This document shows, one piece after another, positions 17,680-26,064 of a stretch of DNA of 64,000 nt. Under the pieces are notes generated by a model that was not told where the DNA came from, did no database searches, and saw only the letters and a program-made list of their open reading frames with translations. The stretch's first letter is position 1; each line of letters opens with the position of its first letter. The DNA is from Demequina gelatinilytica. GTDB taxonomy: Bacteria > Actinomycetota > Actinomycetes > Actinomycetales > Demequinaceae. The translations under genes and the position numbers were made by a program. Location of the stretch: assembly GCF_000971115.1 (NCBI RefSeq), contig NZ_BBLV01000002.1, positions 124,001 through 188,000 of the forward strand, in the 5' to 3' direction.

Positions 17680-18675
17680 ATGGGCGGACGGGATACGAAT
17701 GTCGACTCGTTGCGAGGCATCGCCTGCATCCTGCTGGTGACCCTGCACGTCTCCCATAGCCAGTGGGGCGCCGCCGGCTGGCTCGAATGGTACGCGGACA
17801 CCTTCACGTACATCCGCATGCCGCTCTTCGCCTTCCTCGCGGGGCTGGTCTACGCATGGCGTCCGCTCACCGACCGCGCGCTCTACGGGCAGTTCCTGTC
17901 CAAGAAGGTGCGCCGCCTGCTGGTGCCCTATGCGATCTTCGTCCCCGCCGTCGGGCTTGCGGGGATCCTCATGGGCTCGCCGCCCGAGGCGGGCCCCCTG
18001 CACTGGCTGCTGTACTCGATCGCGCCGTACTGGTTCCTGCTGGCGAGCTTCTGGGTCTTCGCCGTGGTGGCGCTGCTGGATGCGTTCCACCTGATCGAGA
18101 CCCCCGCGCGGGTGGGGATCCTGATCGGCGCGCTGCTGCTGGTCAACGTGACGGTCGACCTCGAGGGGTCGAGCCACCTGCTCCAGCTCGCACAGGCCTG
18201 CTACCTGGGCCTCTTCTTCGTTGCAGGACTCGCGGCCACCCGGTTCGACTGGCGCCGCACGGGCCTGCGCGGCGGCATCGTGATGGCGATCGCGACGCTC
18301 GTGCTCTTCGCGTACACGCAGGTGCCGGTCAACGGCATCTGGTCCTACACGTCGCAGCGGATGGACATCCTGGGCATCGCGCTCGGAGTCGCCTTCCCGC
18401 TCGCCTTCCTCGCGTTGGGGCTCAGCTCGAGGTTCCTCGCCTGGGTGGGCGGCTACTCGTCGGGGATCTTCCTGCTGCACCCGTTCGCGATCCTCGCCTC
18501 GAGGTTCGTCCTCGACAAGGCCGGCGTCGACGCGCTGATCCCGAGCCTCCTGGTCACCGCCGCGCTCGGCATCTTCGGCTCGATCCTGGGGGTCGTGCTC
18601 CTGCGCACCTTCATGGCAGGACGGGTCGCGCTCGGCGAGAAGGCGCGCGCCCCGCGCGAGACCGTCGCAGCCTAG
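17680..18675 (+). CDS. Membrane acyltransferase, acyltransferase-3 family
   Basis: The 331-residue integral membrane protein has about ten hydrophobic segments. The family N-terminus is present (NVDSLRGIACILLVTLHVSH, with the catalytic-type R-x10-H spacing), followed by a re-entrant RMPLFAFLAGLVY stretch. Acyltransferase-3 proteins O-acylate surface polysaccharides or peptidoglycan at the membrane. The substrate cannot be read here. The 253-base gap to the divergent sulfotransferase is AT-richer than its surroundings and must hold both promoters. The ATG at 17680 follows a G-rich ribosome site. Confidence 0.85.
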   Translation: MGGRDTNVDSLRGIACILLVTLHVSHSQWGAAGWLEWYADTFTYIRMPLFAFLAGLVYAWRPLTDRALYGQFLSKKVRRLLVPYAIFVPAVGLAGILMGSPPEAGPLHWLLYSIAPYWFLLASFWVFAVVALLDAFHLIETPARVGILIGALLLVNVTVDLEGSSHLLQLAQACYLGLFFVAGLAATRFDWRRTGLRGGIVMAIATLVLFAYTQVPVNGIWSYTSQRMDILGIALGVAFPLAFLALGLSSRFLAWVGGYSSGIFLLHPFAILASRFVLDKAGVDALIPSLLVTAALGIFGSILGVVLLRTFMAGRVALGEKARAPRETVAA

Positions 18676-18698
18676 GCGCTCCCGCTACCGTCGCGTGG

Positions 18699-19205
18699 TC
18701 ACGGCGACGGCACGGTGACGGACGTGGGCCCGCCTGAGGCCGGGTTCGCCTGGTAGGTCACGCCGTCGCTGCCCACCACGGCGTCCGCGATGATCGAGTA
18801 GCTGACCTGGTACTCGCCCGGCGGGATGTCGTCGATGATGATCTGCACCGCCTGCCCCGAGCCGATGATGGTGATCGGCTGCGTGCTGGTGTAGGTCTCG
18901 TTCGGGTCGACGTCGGTGCGCACGGCGGTGATGGTCAGGGTCGCGGGGATCTCGGTGATCCCCGCCGCCGTCCAGTCCGCGTCGTACGCGAGGTAGTAGC
19001 TGATCTCCGCGCCCACGCTGTTGGGCGTGGCCCCCCACCCGACGCCGATGCTCACGCTCGAGATCACCGTGACGTCGCTGTTCACCACGTTCGACGTGGC
19101 CGCAGCCGGCGCGGAGGCTGCGATCACGATCGCGGGCGCGGCCCACGCGGCACCGATGATCACTCCCCGACGCGCCGGACCCGCGCCTCGACCCTGCTCG
19201 TGCAT
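18699..19205 (-). CDS. Exported beta-rich protein with RRG-GAAWAAPA signal (paralogue T1)
   Basis: The 168-residue protein starts with a twin-arginine-like signal: ARRGVIIGAAWAAPAIVIAA, then SAPAAATS as probable cleavage region. The mature part is rich in Thr/Val/Ser strands, has no Cys and has no C-terminal anchor, so it is predicted to be secreted and immunoglobulin- or fibronectin-like. It is the outlying member of six proteins in this window sharing the same signal. It is separated from the other five by metY-metX on the opposite strand. I do not recognise the mature domain and assign no function. Confidence 0.7.
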   Translation of the reverse strand: MHEQGRGAGPARRGVIIGAAWAAPAIVIAASAPAAATSNVVNSDVTVISSVSIGVGWGATPNSVGAEISYYLAYDADWTAAGITEIPATLTITAVRTDVDPNETYTSTQPITIIGSGQAVQIIIDDIPPGEYQVSYSIIADAVVGSDGVTYQANPASGGPTSVTVPSP

Positions 19206-19554
19206 GCCGCCCCCAGACGTCACCCTTCCCGCCAGCGTATGTCCGGCGATGCGCATCGGCATGTCGAGCGATCCTGGGTTGACCGCGGCCGGATCGCCCC
19301 CTACAGTCGCTCCCATGCTCCGTCGAATGTGCCGCTGACCAGCGCACGTTCGGCGTGCGCCCGTGAGGGCGCCGCTCGCGAGAAGGCCTGAGCCCCGCGA
19401 GCCGTAGCACCTCCGGGCCCACACGCCACGTGTCGCACCGCGCCCCCAGGGTCGCGGGCGGTCGGCGCGCTTGCACGCCCGATGGCCGGTGGCACCAGAC
19501 CTGGGGCCGCGGATCCGCCTCATCCCCGAGAACGATCCCGACACAGGAGCCACC
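19206..19554. other. 349-base gene-free region: metY leader and T1 promoter region
   Basis: No convincing gene is present. Two successive hairpins lie in the part that would lead into metY: GCGCACG-TTCGG-CGTGCGC (19342-19360), and GCTCGCG (19374-19380) pairing with CGCGAGC (19396-19402). I looked for SAM riboswitch cores and did not find one. The hairpins could be attenuator-like. A Shine-Dalgarno AGGAG sits directly before the metY ATG. Confidence 0.4.
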
Positions 19555-20910
19555 ATGACCACCACCCCCACCTGGGCCTTCGAGACGCTGCAGGTCCACG
19601 CCGGCCAGACCCCCGACGCCGAGACCGGCGCCCGCGCGCTGCCGATCTACCAGACCACGTCCTTCGTGTTCGAGGACACCACCCAGGCTGCCGCCCGCTT
19701 CGCGCTCGGCGAGCTGGGCCCCATCTACACGCGCCTGGGCAACCCCACCACCGAGGCCGTCGAGACCCGTATCGCGGCGCTCGAGGGCGGCGTAGGCGCG
19801 CTGCTGGTGAGCTCCGGCTCCGCGGCGAACACGCTCGCGATCCAGAACCTCGCGCACGCCGGCGACCACATCGTCGCCTCTCCGTCGCTCTACGGCGGCA
19901 CGTCGAACCTGTTCCGCCACACGCTTCCCCGCTTCGGCATCGAGGTCACCTTCGTGGAGGACCCGGACGACCCGGAGAGCTGGCGCGCGGCCGTCCGCCC
20001 CACCACCAAGGCGTTCTTCGGCGAGTCGATCTCCAACCCCAAGCAGGACCTCCTCGACATCGAGGCCGTGGCGGCCGTCGCGCATGAGGTGGGCGTACCG
20101 CTCATCGTGGACAACACTGTCGCGTCGCCCTACCTGGTCAACCCGCTCGCATGGGGCGCGGACATCGTCACCCACTCGGCCACCAAGTACCTGGGCGGCC
20201 ACGGCACCGCGATCGGCGGCGTCATCGTCGACGGCGGCGCGTTCGACTATGCGCTCCACCCCGACCGCTTCCCGGGCTTCAACTCCCCCGATCCCAGCTA
20301 CAACGGCCTGGTCTACGCGCGCGACCTGGGCGTGGGCTCGCCGCTCGGCGCGAACCTGGCCTTCATCCTCAAGGCCCGCGTCCAGCTCCTGCGGGACACC
20401 GGCGCCGCGATCAGCCCCTTCAACGCGTTCCTCATCGCCCAGGGCATCGAGACCCTGAGCCTGCGCGTCGAGCGCCACGTCGAGAACGCCGTGCGCGTCG
20501 CGGACTTCCTCGAGGGGCACCCGCAGGTGCTCGCGGTCGCCTACAGCGGCCTCGCGAGCAGCCCGTGGCACCACCTTCAGCGCAAGTACGCTCCGCGCGG
20601 CGGCGGCGCCGTCCTCGCGTTCGAGATCGCGGGCGGCAAGGACGCAGGTCAGGCGTTCGTCGACGCGCTCGAGCTCCACTCCCTGGTGGCGAACATCGGC
20701 GACGTGCGCTCGCTCGCGATCCACCCGGCGACCACCACGCACTCGCAGCTCACCCCCGAGGAGCAGGCCGAGGCGGGCGTCACCCCCGGGCTGGTCCGGC
20801 TCTCCGTGGGGATCGAGCACATCGACGACATCCTCACGGACCTGGGTCGCGGCTTCGAGGCCGCCGCCCGCGTCGCCACCACGGACGATGCGGAGGTCGC
20901 GCACGCATGA
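19555..20910 (+). CDS. metY: O-acetylhomoserine sulfhydrylase (Cys/Met PLP family)
   Basis: The 451-residue PLP enzyme makes homocysteine from O-acetylhomoserine and sulfide. The PLP lysine is K211 in HSATKYLGGHGT. The N-terminal FETLQVHAGQTPD, GPIYTRLGNPTTEAVE and SSGSAANTLAIQNL segments match the MetY group rather than cystathionine gamma-synthase, as does the length. It shares four bases with metX (ATGA), so enzyme and substrate supplier are co-translated. The start ATG has AGGAG upstream. Confidence 0.94.
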   Translation: MTTTPTWAFETLQVHAGQTPDAETGARALPIYQTTSFVFEDTTQAAARFALGELGPIYTRLGNPTTEAVETRIAALEGGVGALLVSSGSAANTLAIQNLAHAGDHIVASPSLYGGTSNLFRHTLPRFGIEVTFVEDPDDPESWRAAVRPTTKAFFGESISNPKQDLLDIEAVAAVAHEVGVPLIVDNTVASPYLVNPLAWGADIVTHSATKYLGGHGTAIGGVIVDGGAFDYALHPDRFPGFNSPDPSYNGLVYARDLGVGSPLGANLAFILKARVQLLRDTGAAISPFNAFLIAQGIETLSLRVERHVENAVRVADFLEGHPQVLAVAYSGLASSPWHHLQRKYAPRGGGAVLAFEIAGGKDAGQAFVDALELHSLVANIGDVRSLAIHPATTTHSQLTPEEQAEAGVTPGLVRLSVGIEHIDDILTDLGRGFEAAARVATTDDAEVAHA

Positions 20911-22133
20911 GCGGCGACCACGTCGAGACCGGCTGGGCGCCGGGCTCGACCCCGACACGCGCGGAGAGCCGCGCCGCGCTGGGCCCGATCCCCGCATCGG
21001 CCGCGTGGAGACCCGGCGACCACCCCGGCGAGCGGCGGTTCGTCGACATCGGCTGGCTGCCGCTCGAGGCCGACCCGCGAGGCGGGCTGGACGTCACGCT
21101 CGCGTACGAGACCTGGGGGACGCTCAACGCGGAACGGGACAACGCGGTGTACGTCGCGCACGCGTTCACGGGCGACAGCCACGTGCTCGGCGACGCAGGC
21201 GAGGGCCATCTCACCGGCGGCTGGTGGAACGGGCTCGTGGGCCCGGGCCACCCCATCGACACCGACCGCTGGTTCGTGGTGAGCGCGAACGTGGTGGGCG
21301 GGTGCCAGGGCAGCACCGGGCCGGCTCATCCGCATCCGTCCGACGGCCACCCGTGGGGGTCCGAGTTCCCGTACGTCACGCTGCACGACATGGTGATCGC
21401 GGAGTCCCGTCTCGCGGACCACCTGGGGATCGACGCGTGGGCGCTGGTGATCGGGCCGAGCATGGGCGGGATGCGTGCGGTCGAGTGGGCCGCGACGTTC
21501 CCCGAGCGGGTGCGTGCGATCGGCGCGATCGGGTCCACGGCGGCGACCACGGCGGACCAGATCGCGTGGCACGCGACCCAGGGGGCCGCCATCCGGCTCG
21601 ACCCGGCGTTCCGCGGCGGCGACTACTACGACGCGGCCGCCGGCGAGGGGCCGCACACGGGCCTAGGCATCGCGCGCGCGATCGCGCACACCACGTACCG
21701 CTCCGGACCGGAGCTCAACGGGCGCTTCGGGCGCGGCGCGCAGGAGGGCGACGTGCTGCGGCCGGGGGGCGTGTTCGCGGTGGAGTCCTACCTGGACCAC
21801 CACGCGGAGAAGCTCGCGCGGCGCTTCGACGCCAACACGTACCTGCGCATGCTCCATGCGATCAACACGCACGACGTGGGGCGCGGGCGAGGAGGCGTCG
21901 AGGCGGCTCTGGCCGAGTACCAGGGCGAGGCGCTGGTGGTCGCGATCGACTCCGACCGGCTCTACCCGCTCTCCGACTCCGAGCGGCTCGCCGCTGCCCT
22001 GCCGCGCTGCGAGGGCGTCACGCTGCTCCACTCGGAGGTGGGCCACGACGGCTTCCTGGTGGAGGGCTCTGGGCTGGACGATGCGGTGCGCGACATCCTC
22101 GCCCGGGTCGAGGCGCCCGCGCCTACCAGGTGA
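20907..22133 (+). CDS. metX: Homoserine O-acetyltransferase, second copy (operon with metY)
   Basis: The 408-residue MetX has its nucleophile S185 in GPSMGGMRAVEW and the same DSDRLYP and GHDGFL triad segments as the first copy. Co-translation with metY makes this the likely methionine-pathway enzyme. Differences from the first copy cluster in the N-terminal 25 residues and around the lid (GAQEGDVLRPGGVF against GYQGGSDPLGKGGLF). The stop overlaps the convergent gene T2 by 11 bases. Confidence 0.92.
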   Translation: MSGDHVETGWAPGSTPTRAESRAALGPIPASAAWRPGDHPGERRFVDIGWLPLEADPRGGLDVTLAYETWGTLNAERDNAVYVAHAFTGDSHVLGDAGEGHLTGGWWNGLVGPGHPIDTDRWFVVSANVVGGCQGSTGPAHPHPSDGHPWGSEFPYVTLHDMVIAESRLADHLGIDAWALVIGPSMGGMRAVEWAATFPERVRAIGAIGSTAATTADQIAWHATQGAAIRLDPAFRGGDYYDAAAGEGPHTGLGIARAIAHTTYRSGPELNGRFGRGAQEGDVLRPGGVFAVESYLDHHAEKLARRFDANTYLRMLHAINTHDVGRGRGGVEAALAEYQGEALVVAIDSDRLYPLSDSERLAAALPRCEGVTLLHSEVGHDGFLVEGSGLDDAVRDILARVEAPAPTR

Positions 22134-22629
22134 GGCGGTCCACCCTGATGGTGACCGGCTGCTCGCTCATGAGGTCGTCGGGCTTGTAGGTCACACCGTC
22201 GACCGTGGCCGAGCCGGAGGTGACCAGGTAGGTCGCGGAGTAGGTGCCGGTCGCCGTGACAGACAGCGTGGTGCGGACCTGGGCGGCGGCGGTCTGGCTC
22301 ACCGCGGCCGTGCCGGTCGCCGAGCCGACCACCGCACCGGCGGCGTTGCGCAGCGTGATGACCCACGTGGTCGGCACCACGAGCGTCGCCGGCCAGCCGG
22401 CCATGTACTTGAGCGCGTACTGGAGCTGGAAGGTGAGGGCCGACGGCTGCCCGTCCCAGCCCGACCCACCTCCGAAGTGGTGCTGCGTCAGGGCGGCGCC
22501 GGTCACCGGCGGCGTGGTGCTGCTCGCGCCGCCGGACGCCGCGGCGGGCGGCGAGCTGGTCGCGACAAGAATCGCCGGGGTGGCCCAGGCCGCCCCGGCG
22601 ATCACGCGCCTCCGTGAGATCTCCGTCAC
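22123..22629 (-). CDS. Exported protein with RRR-GAAWATPA signal (paralogue T2)
   Basis: The 168-residue protein begins VTEISRRRVIAGAAWATPAI, the same signal as T3, followed by VATSSPPAAASGG. The mature part has an aromatic stretch (HHFGGGSGWDGQPS) and then beta-strand-like Thr/Val repeats. It contains no Cys, membrane anchor or sorting signal. GTG at 22629 is chosen because the twin-arginine motif follows at residue 6. The 3' end overlaps metX tail-to-tail. Function is unknown; shared signals suggest a common export and maturation route. Confidence 0.7.
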   Translation of the reverse strand: MTEISRRRVIAGAAWATPAILVATSSPPAAASGGASSTTPPVTGAALTQHHFGGGSGWDGQPSALTFQLQYALKYMAGWPATLVVPTTWVITLRNAAGAVVGSATGTAAVSQTAAAQVRTTLSVTATGTYSATYLVTSGSATVDGVTYKPDDLMSEQPVTIRVDRLTW

Positions 22630-22720
22630 ACAGATCAGTATGCGGCACGTTCGGACCGTTCGAGAACCTTCTCCCACGTCCGTACGAAAGGTCCGATTCG
22701 CCCCCGGACCTGCGGCGACG

Positions 22721-23479
22721 TCAGGATGCGCAGGCGACCTGCGTGACCGTGGGCAGCGACACCCAGATGTCGTCGCTGACGGGGTTCGCCTCGCCGGTCG
22801 CGATCGGCTCGACGGTGAACGTGAAGGTGAGGACCGCCTGACCACCGTTGCCTGTCACCTGCACGGAGCGCGCCCTGCTGCTCTCATGCGCCTGGAGGTC
22901 GTACCCGGCCTCCGCCATCTGGGCATCAGAGGTGTTCCCGGGAGGCATGGCCCTCCAGCCGCCGTAAGCGCTGGTGTGGGGGATCGAGAGCTTGGTCAGC
23001 GTCGAGGATCCCGCCGCATCGTCCACGGTGAGCACCATGCTCTGGCGCGAGCTGGAGTTGCTGCCGCCGCCGTACTGCACCTTCGAGGTGAAGTCGACGG
23101 TGTACACCGCCCCACGAACAGCGGTGAAGGCGTAGCGAGCGACCAGCACGGCGGGCGTGGTGGTGGTCGCATTGTCGTCCATCGACTTGAAGCCCTCGGC
23201 GGTCCCGATGCCCATCCAGTCGTTGGTGATGGTCATGCTGTCCCCGGCGACGGCGGGCGTCCATCCGTTGGTGCCGTACTGCGCGTCGACGCTGCCGCTC
23301 TTGACCTCCCAGCCGAGCGCGGTCACCACTGCGGCGGTGCCGTTGTCCGCGTCCGAGCATGCGGAGGTCGCGGGCGCGCCGCCCGAGGCGGCCGCCGGAG
23401 GGGAGCTGGTCGCGACCAGGATCGCCGGCGTGGCCCACGCCGCACCGACCACCACACGTCGCCTCGAGATGTCCGTCAC
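22721..23479 (-). CDS. Exported protein with RRR-GAAWATPA signal (paralogue T3)
   Basis: The 252-residue protein has a signal nearly identical to T2 (VTDISRRRVVVGAAWATPAI). The mature part holds two Cys residues, one near the N-terminus (ATSACSD) and one at the very end (TQVACAS), which could form a disulfide closing the domain. The remainder looks like a carbohydrate-binding-module style beta sandwich (YTVDFTSKVQYGGGSNSSSR), but I cannot name a family. It is the only member with a perfect CRP-type operator directly upstream (23541-23556), 62 bases before the GTG start. Confidence 0.7.
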   Translation of the reverse strand: MTDISRRRVVVGAAWATPAILVATSSPPAAASGGAPATSACSDADNGTAAVVTALGWEVKSGSVDAQYGTNGWTPAVAGDSMTITNDWMGIGTAEGFKSMDDNATTTTPAVLVARYAFTAVRGAVYTVDFTSKVQYGGGSNSSSRQSMVLTVDDAAGSSTLTKLSIPHTSAYGGWRAMPPGNTSDAQMAEAGYDLQAHESSRARSVQVTGNGGQAVLTFTFTVEPIATGEANPVSDDIWVSLPTVTQVACAS

Positions 23480-23540
23480 ACCGTGACGTTACGGGCCAAG
23501 GTCCCGCATCCGGGCCGGAATGTCACCTGGTGCGAAGCGG

Positions 23541-23556
23541 TGTGACGCACCTCACA
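23541..23556. promoter_or_regulatory. Perfect CRP/GlxR-type operator TGTGA-N6-TCACA
   Basis: The sequence is TGTGACGCACCTCACA with one further matching G/C pair outside. This is the consensus bound by CRP-family regulators, including actinobacterial GlxR and Mycobacterium CRP. It sits upstream of gene T3 and downstream of T4 (both minus strand), so T3 is the likely target. A second perfect site is at 61703-61718. Confidence 0.65.
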
Positions 23557-23598
23557 CGAGCAATCGCGGACGAACCTCGCAAACCTCGCGCGCGACGC

Positions 23599-24066
23599 CT
23601 ACGGGATGGTGACCGGGGTGGACGCGAGGTCGCTGCCGTCGACCGTCCCGTGGGCGGTGATGGTCACCGTGTCCCCCGCCGCGACACCGTTGAGGTAGAA
23701 GAGGCAGAACAGCGTCGCCCCGTTGTTCGACAGGTCGCCGTCGGAGAACACCCAGGCGGGGCTCGACCCGCTCACGGTCCACGGATCGCCCGGCTCCTCG
23801 AGCGTGGGGCTGCCGCTGCCGTTGTAGACCACCTCGACGTAGACGTTCTCGATCGGGGTGTCGGGCGTGCTGAAGTTCTGGACCAGGAACTGGATCTGCG
23901 CGCGGTCGCCACCCACGTCGTTGAGCTGGGCGTTGACGAACTCGAGCACCACCGAGCTCGCGGCGATCGCCGGGGAGGCGCTCGCGATCAGCACCGCCGG
24001 AGCGGTCCAGGCGGCGCCCTGCAGGACGCGTCGGCGGTTCATCCCATCGATGTTGGACTCGGCCAT
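23599..24066 (-). CDS. Exported protein with RRR-GAAWTAPA signal (paralogue T4)
   Basis: The 155-residue protein has the signal MNRRRVLQGAAWTAPAVLIA preceded by an eight-residue polar stretch. The mature part has a single Cys (ATLFCLFYLNG) and alternating hydrophobic strands reminiscent of DUF11-like or fibronectin-type domains. The ATG at 24066 is fixed by a near-perfect GAGGAGG ribosome site. Neighbours T3 and T5 are on the same strand with gaps of about 100 bases, so each gene may have its own promoter. Confidence 0.7.
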   Translation of the reverse strand: MAESNIDGMNRRRVLQGAAWTAPAVLIASASPAIAASSVVLEFVNAQLNDVGGDRAQIQFLVQNFSTPDTPIENVYVEVVYNGSGSPTLEEPGDPWTVSGSSPAWVFSDGDLSNNGATLFCLFYLNGVAAGDTVTITAHGTVDGSDLASTPVTIP

Positions 24067-24161
24067 GGCATCCTCCTCGGTCAGGAGCGGAGCGGTCACG
24101 TACGCCTCAGGCTAAGCGCAGATTGTCGCGATTGCACGGTTTCGCGCAACAACCGTGCGTC

Positions 24162-24635
24162 TCAGAGCTCGCCGACGAAGGTCACCGACGCATCGTCCTC
24201 GCCCACGGTCCCCGACAGCGTCGCCGTGAAGGTCGACCCGTTGACCCCCTTATTGAACGCGACCACGAACTGGTCGGAGTCGGAGATGGGACCGGGAGCG
24301 ACGAACACCACGTCCGCGTCACCCGTGGCGCCCGGGCTCCACGCGCTGCCGCCGGTGCTGACCTCGACCGAGGCGTCGGGCGCGTTCGTGGGCTCCCAAT
24401 GGATGGCGAGGGTGGCGTTCTCGAGCACCACGCCCTCGGGCAGGTGCACCGTGACGCGGTAGAGGTCGTCGTTGCCGGACTCGAGGTTCTCGATGAACGA
24501 GCCGTCGAGAGGGTTCTCCGGGGAGGTCGCCGCCGCGGGGGACGATGCCGCGATCACGATGGCGGGCGCCGTCCATGCGGCAGCGATCAGTGCGCCTCGA
24601 CGGGACGGCCCGTCGCGATCACGCTCTGCACCCAT
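24162..24635 (-). CDS. Exported protein with RRG-AAAWTAPA signal (paralogue T5)
   Basis: The 157-residue protein has a hydrophilic start (GAERDRDGPS), the signal SRRGALIAAAWTAPAIVIAA and SSPAAATS. Its mature part is acidic, Cys-free and predicted all-beta. In the signal it most resembles T1 (RRG instead of RRR). GAAGG lies upstream of the ATG at 24635. No anchor is visible and no function is assigned. Confidence 0.68.
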   Translation of the reverse strand: MGAERDRDGPSRRGALIAAAWTAPAIVIAASSPAAATSPENPLDGSFIENLESGNDDLYRVTVHLPEGVVLENATLAIHWEPTNAPDASVEVSTGGSAWSPGATGDADVVFVAPGPISDSDQFVVAFNKGVNGSTFTATLSGTVGEDDASVTFVGEL

Positions 24636-24751
24636 GCCGCACCTTCACCTTCGGACATTCCGCACCTTCAGGATAGGTGCGGCGTCCGTCGGCTGCGAGG
24701 GCCCAGGCACGGCGCCCCGCGATCACCGGTGCCGGTGCGTGACGGCGAGGC

Positions 24752-25633
24752 TCAGTGGAACTGGCCGCCCACGGTGCGCGTGAAGACCGTGGTGGAGGTG
24801 ACCTCGGTGCCGGTCGCGACGAGCGTGAAGGTGCTCCCGACCTTGGGCTTCTTGAACGACAGCACGATGGCGCCGGGGGCGAGCGTCCCCGTGTACGTGA
24901 AGGTGGTGGTGCGCATGCCGGTCGACGGCGAGTCGTTGACTGCGGAGGCCTTGGTCCACCCGGAGATGTCGACGGTCGAGCTCTGGCCCTGGAGCCCCTC
25001 GGGCGTCCACGTCACCACGATCTTGGCGTTGGTGACGGACGCGCTCGACGTGACCTGGTAGGAGTACGAGCTGCCGGTCCCGGCAACCGGGTCGGCGACG
25101 GTCGCGCTGAACGCGTTGACGCTGCCGGCACGGGTCACCGTGCGGCTCCCGGTCACGGTCGCACCGTTCGACGTGGCGGACGCCGCGAGCGCCGCGTTGA
25201 GCGGGTACGGGTCCTCGCCTGCCGGGGCGAGCGTGAGCGCGAACGCGGTCGACGAGGTCGACGTCGCGATCGAGGCCGCGTACGTGGCGGTGTAGATGAC
25301 CGACGTGCCGCTGGTGGTGGGGCCGGTGAGGACCCAGCCGGAACCCGAGGAGGACACGGGCGCCGCGGTCACCTGCGACGCGGGGACGGTGACCGTCACC
25401 TGCGTGCCCGTGAGCGGCTCGGAGCCGGCGACGCCGGAATTGGTCACCACAAGCGTGAGGACGCTGTTGACGCCGCTTGCGACGAAGGTCGAGGTCGCGA
25501 GCGAGACCGCACCGGGCGTCTGCGATGCCGCGGCCGGCGGCGAGGCCGTCGCGATCAGGACCGCGGGCGTGGCCCACGCCGCTCCCTGGACAATGCGGCG
25601 GCGCGATACACCGCTCTCAGCAACGCTCATCAT
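24752..25633 (-). CDS. Exported beta-rich protein with RRR-GAAWATPA signal (paralogue T6)
   Basis: At 293 residues this is the largest of the six. The signal is SRRRIVQGAAWATPAVLIAT followed by ASPPAAAS. The mature part appears to hold two beta-sandwich units: one near residues 45-135 with a DUF11-like pattern (LTLVVTNSGVAGSEPLTGTQ), and a second near 180-290. It contains no Cys and no sorting signal. Two adjacent in-frame ATGs (25633, 25630) follow a GAGGGG ribosome site. The HprK/PqqD operon begins beyond its 5' side. Confidence 0.7.
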   Translation of the reverse strand: MMSVAESGVSRRRIVQGAAWATPAVLIATASPPAAASQTPGAVSLATSTFVASGVNSVLTLVVTNSGVAGSEPLTGTQVTVTVPASQVTAAPVSSSGSGWVLTGPTTSGTSVIYTATYAASIATSTSSTAFALTLAPAGEDPYPLNAALAASATSNGATVTGSRTVTRAGSVNAFSATVADPVAGTGSSYSYQVTSSASVTNAKIVVTWTPEGLQGQSSTVDISGWTKASAVNDSPSTGMRTTTFTYTGTLAPGAIVLSFKKPKVGSTFTLVATGTEVTSTTVFTRTVGGQFH

Positions 25634-25764
25634 GAACCCCTCAGCTCATACGCGCCGGGCCCTCCCCCAACGCGGGATCAGGGTACGGCCGCCCGGGGAT
25701 CCTCGTAAAGCGAGGACCGGTCCGACCCGCCGTCATACCGGGACGAACAGGGACGAACCCGGCA

Positions 25765-26064
25765 TCAGTCGACCTCGATGACGCCTCTCTGCAGCAGGGC
25801 CGCGAGGAACTCTCGGACGGCCGCCGCGGGGTCCTGTCCCGGCGGCGCACCGAAGACCTCGGCCAGGTGCTCGCCCAGCTCCGCGACCGTGATGTCCTCG
25901 CGGGCCGCGCGTACCAGCTCGGTGGCGACCGGGGACAGCAGCGACACCTCGTTGCCCGCGAGCACCAGCATCTGGCCGTCGCGCTCGATCGCGTCGTCCC
26001 ACACGGACCTCACGCGCGCATCGTCCATGAGGGCCGGCACCGGGGGGACCTCGGCCGGGCTCAC
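25765..26064 (-). CDS. PqqD-like small protein (first)
   Basis: The 99-residue protein matches the PqqD fold (PF05402): a short beta region (DGQMLVLAGNEVSLLSPVATELVRA) followed by two helices with TVAELGEHLAEVFG and VREFLAALLQRGVIEVD. PqqD relatives bind peptide substrates for modifying enzymes. In HprK-related gene sets a PqqD-type protein is a standard companion. The GTG at 26064 overlaps the stop of the HprK-like gene as GTGA, so the two are made together. No precursor peptide gene is recognisable next to it. Confidence 0.75.
   Translation of the reverse strand: MSPAEVPPVPALMDDARVRSVWDDAIERDGQMLVLAGNEVSLLSPVATELVRAAREDITVAELGEHLAEVFGAPPGQDPAAAVREFLAALLQRGVIEVD

Noticed and set aside
19330-19554. 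SAM riboswitch upstream of metY
   Set aside because: No SAM-I, SAM-II or SAM-IV core motif could be matched; only two simple hairpins are present, reported separately as low-interest.
25700-25716. Hairpin TCCTCG-TAAAG-CGAGGA as terminator of the PqqD operon
   Set aside because: The stem is only six bases with no T-run; too weak to list as a terminator.
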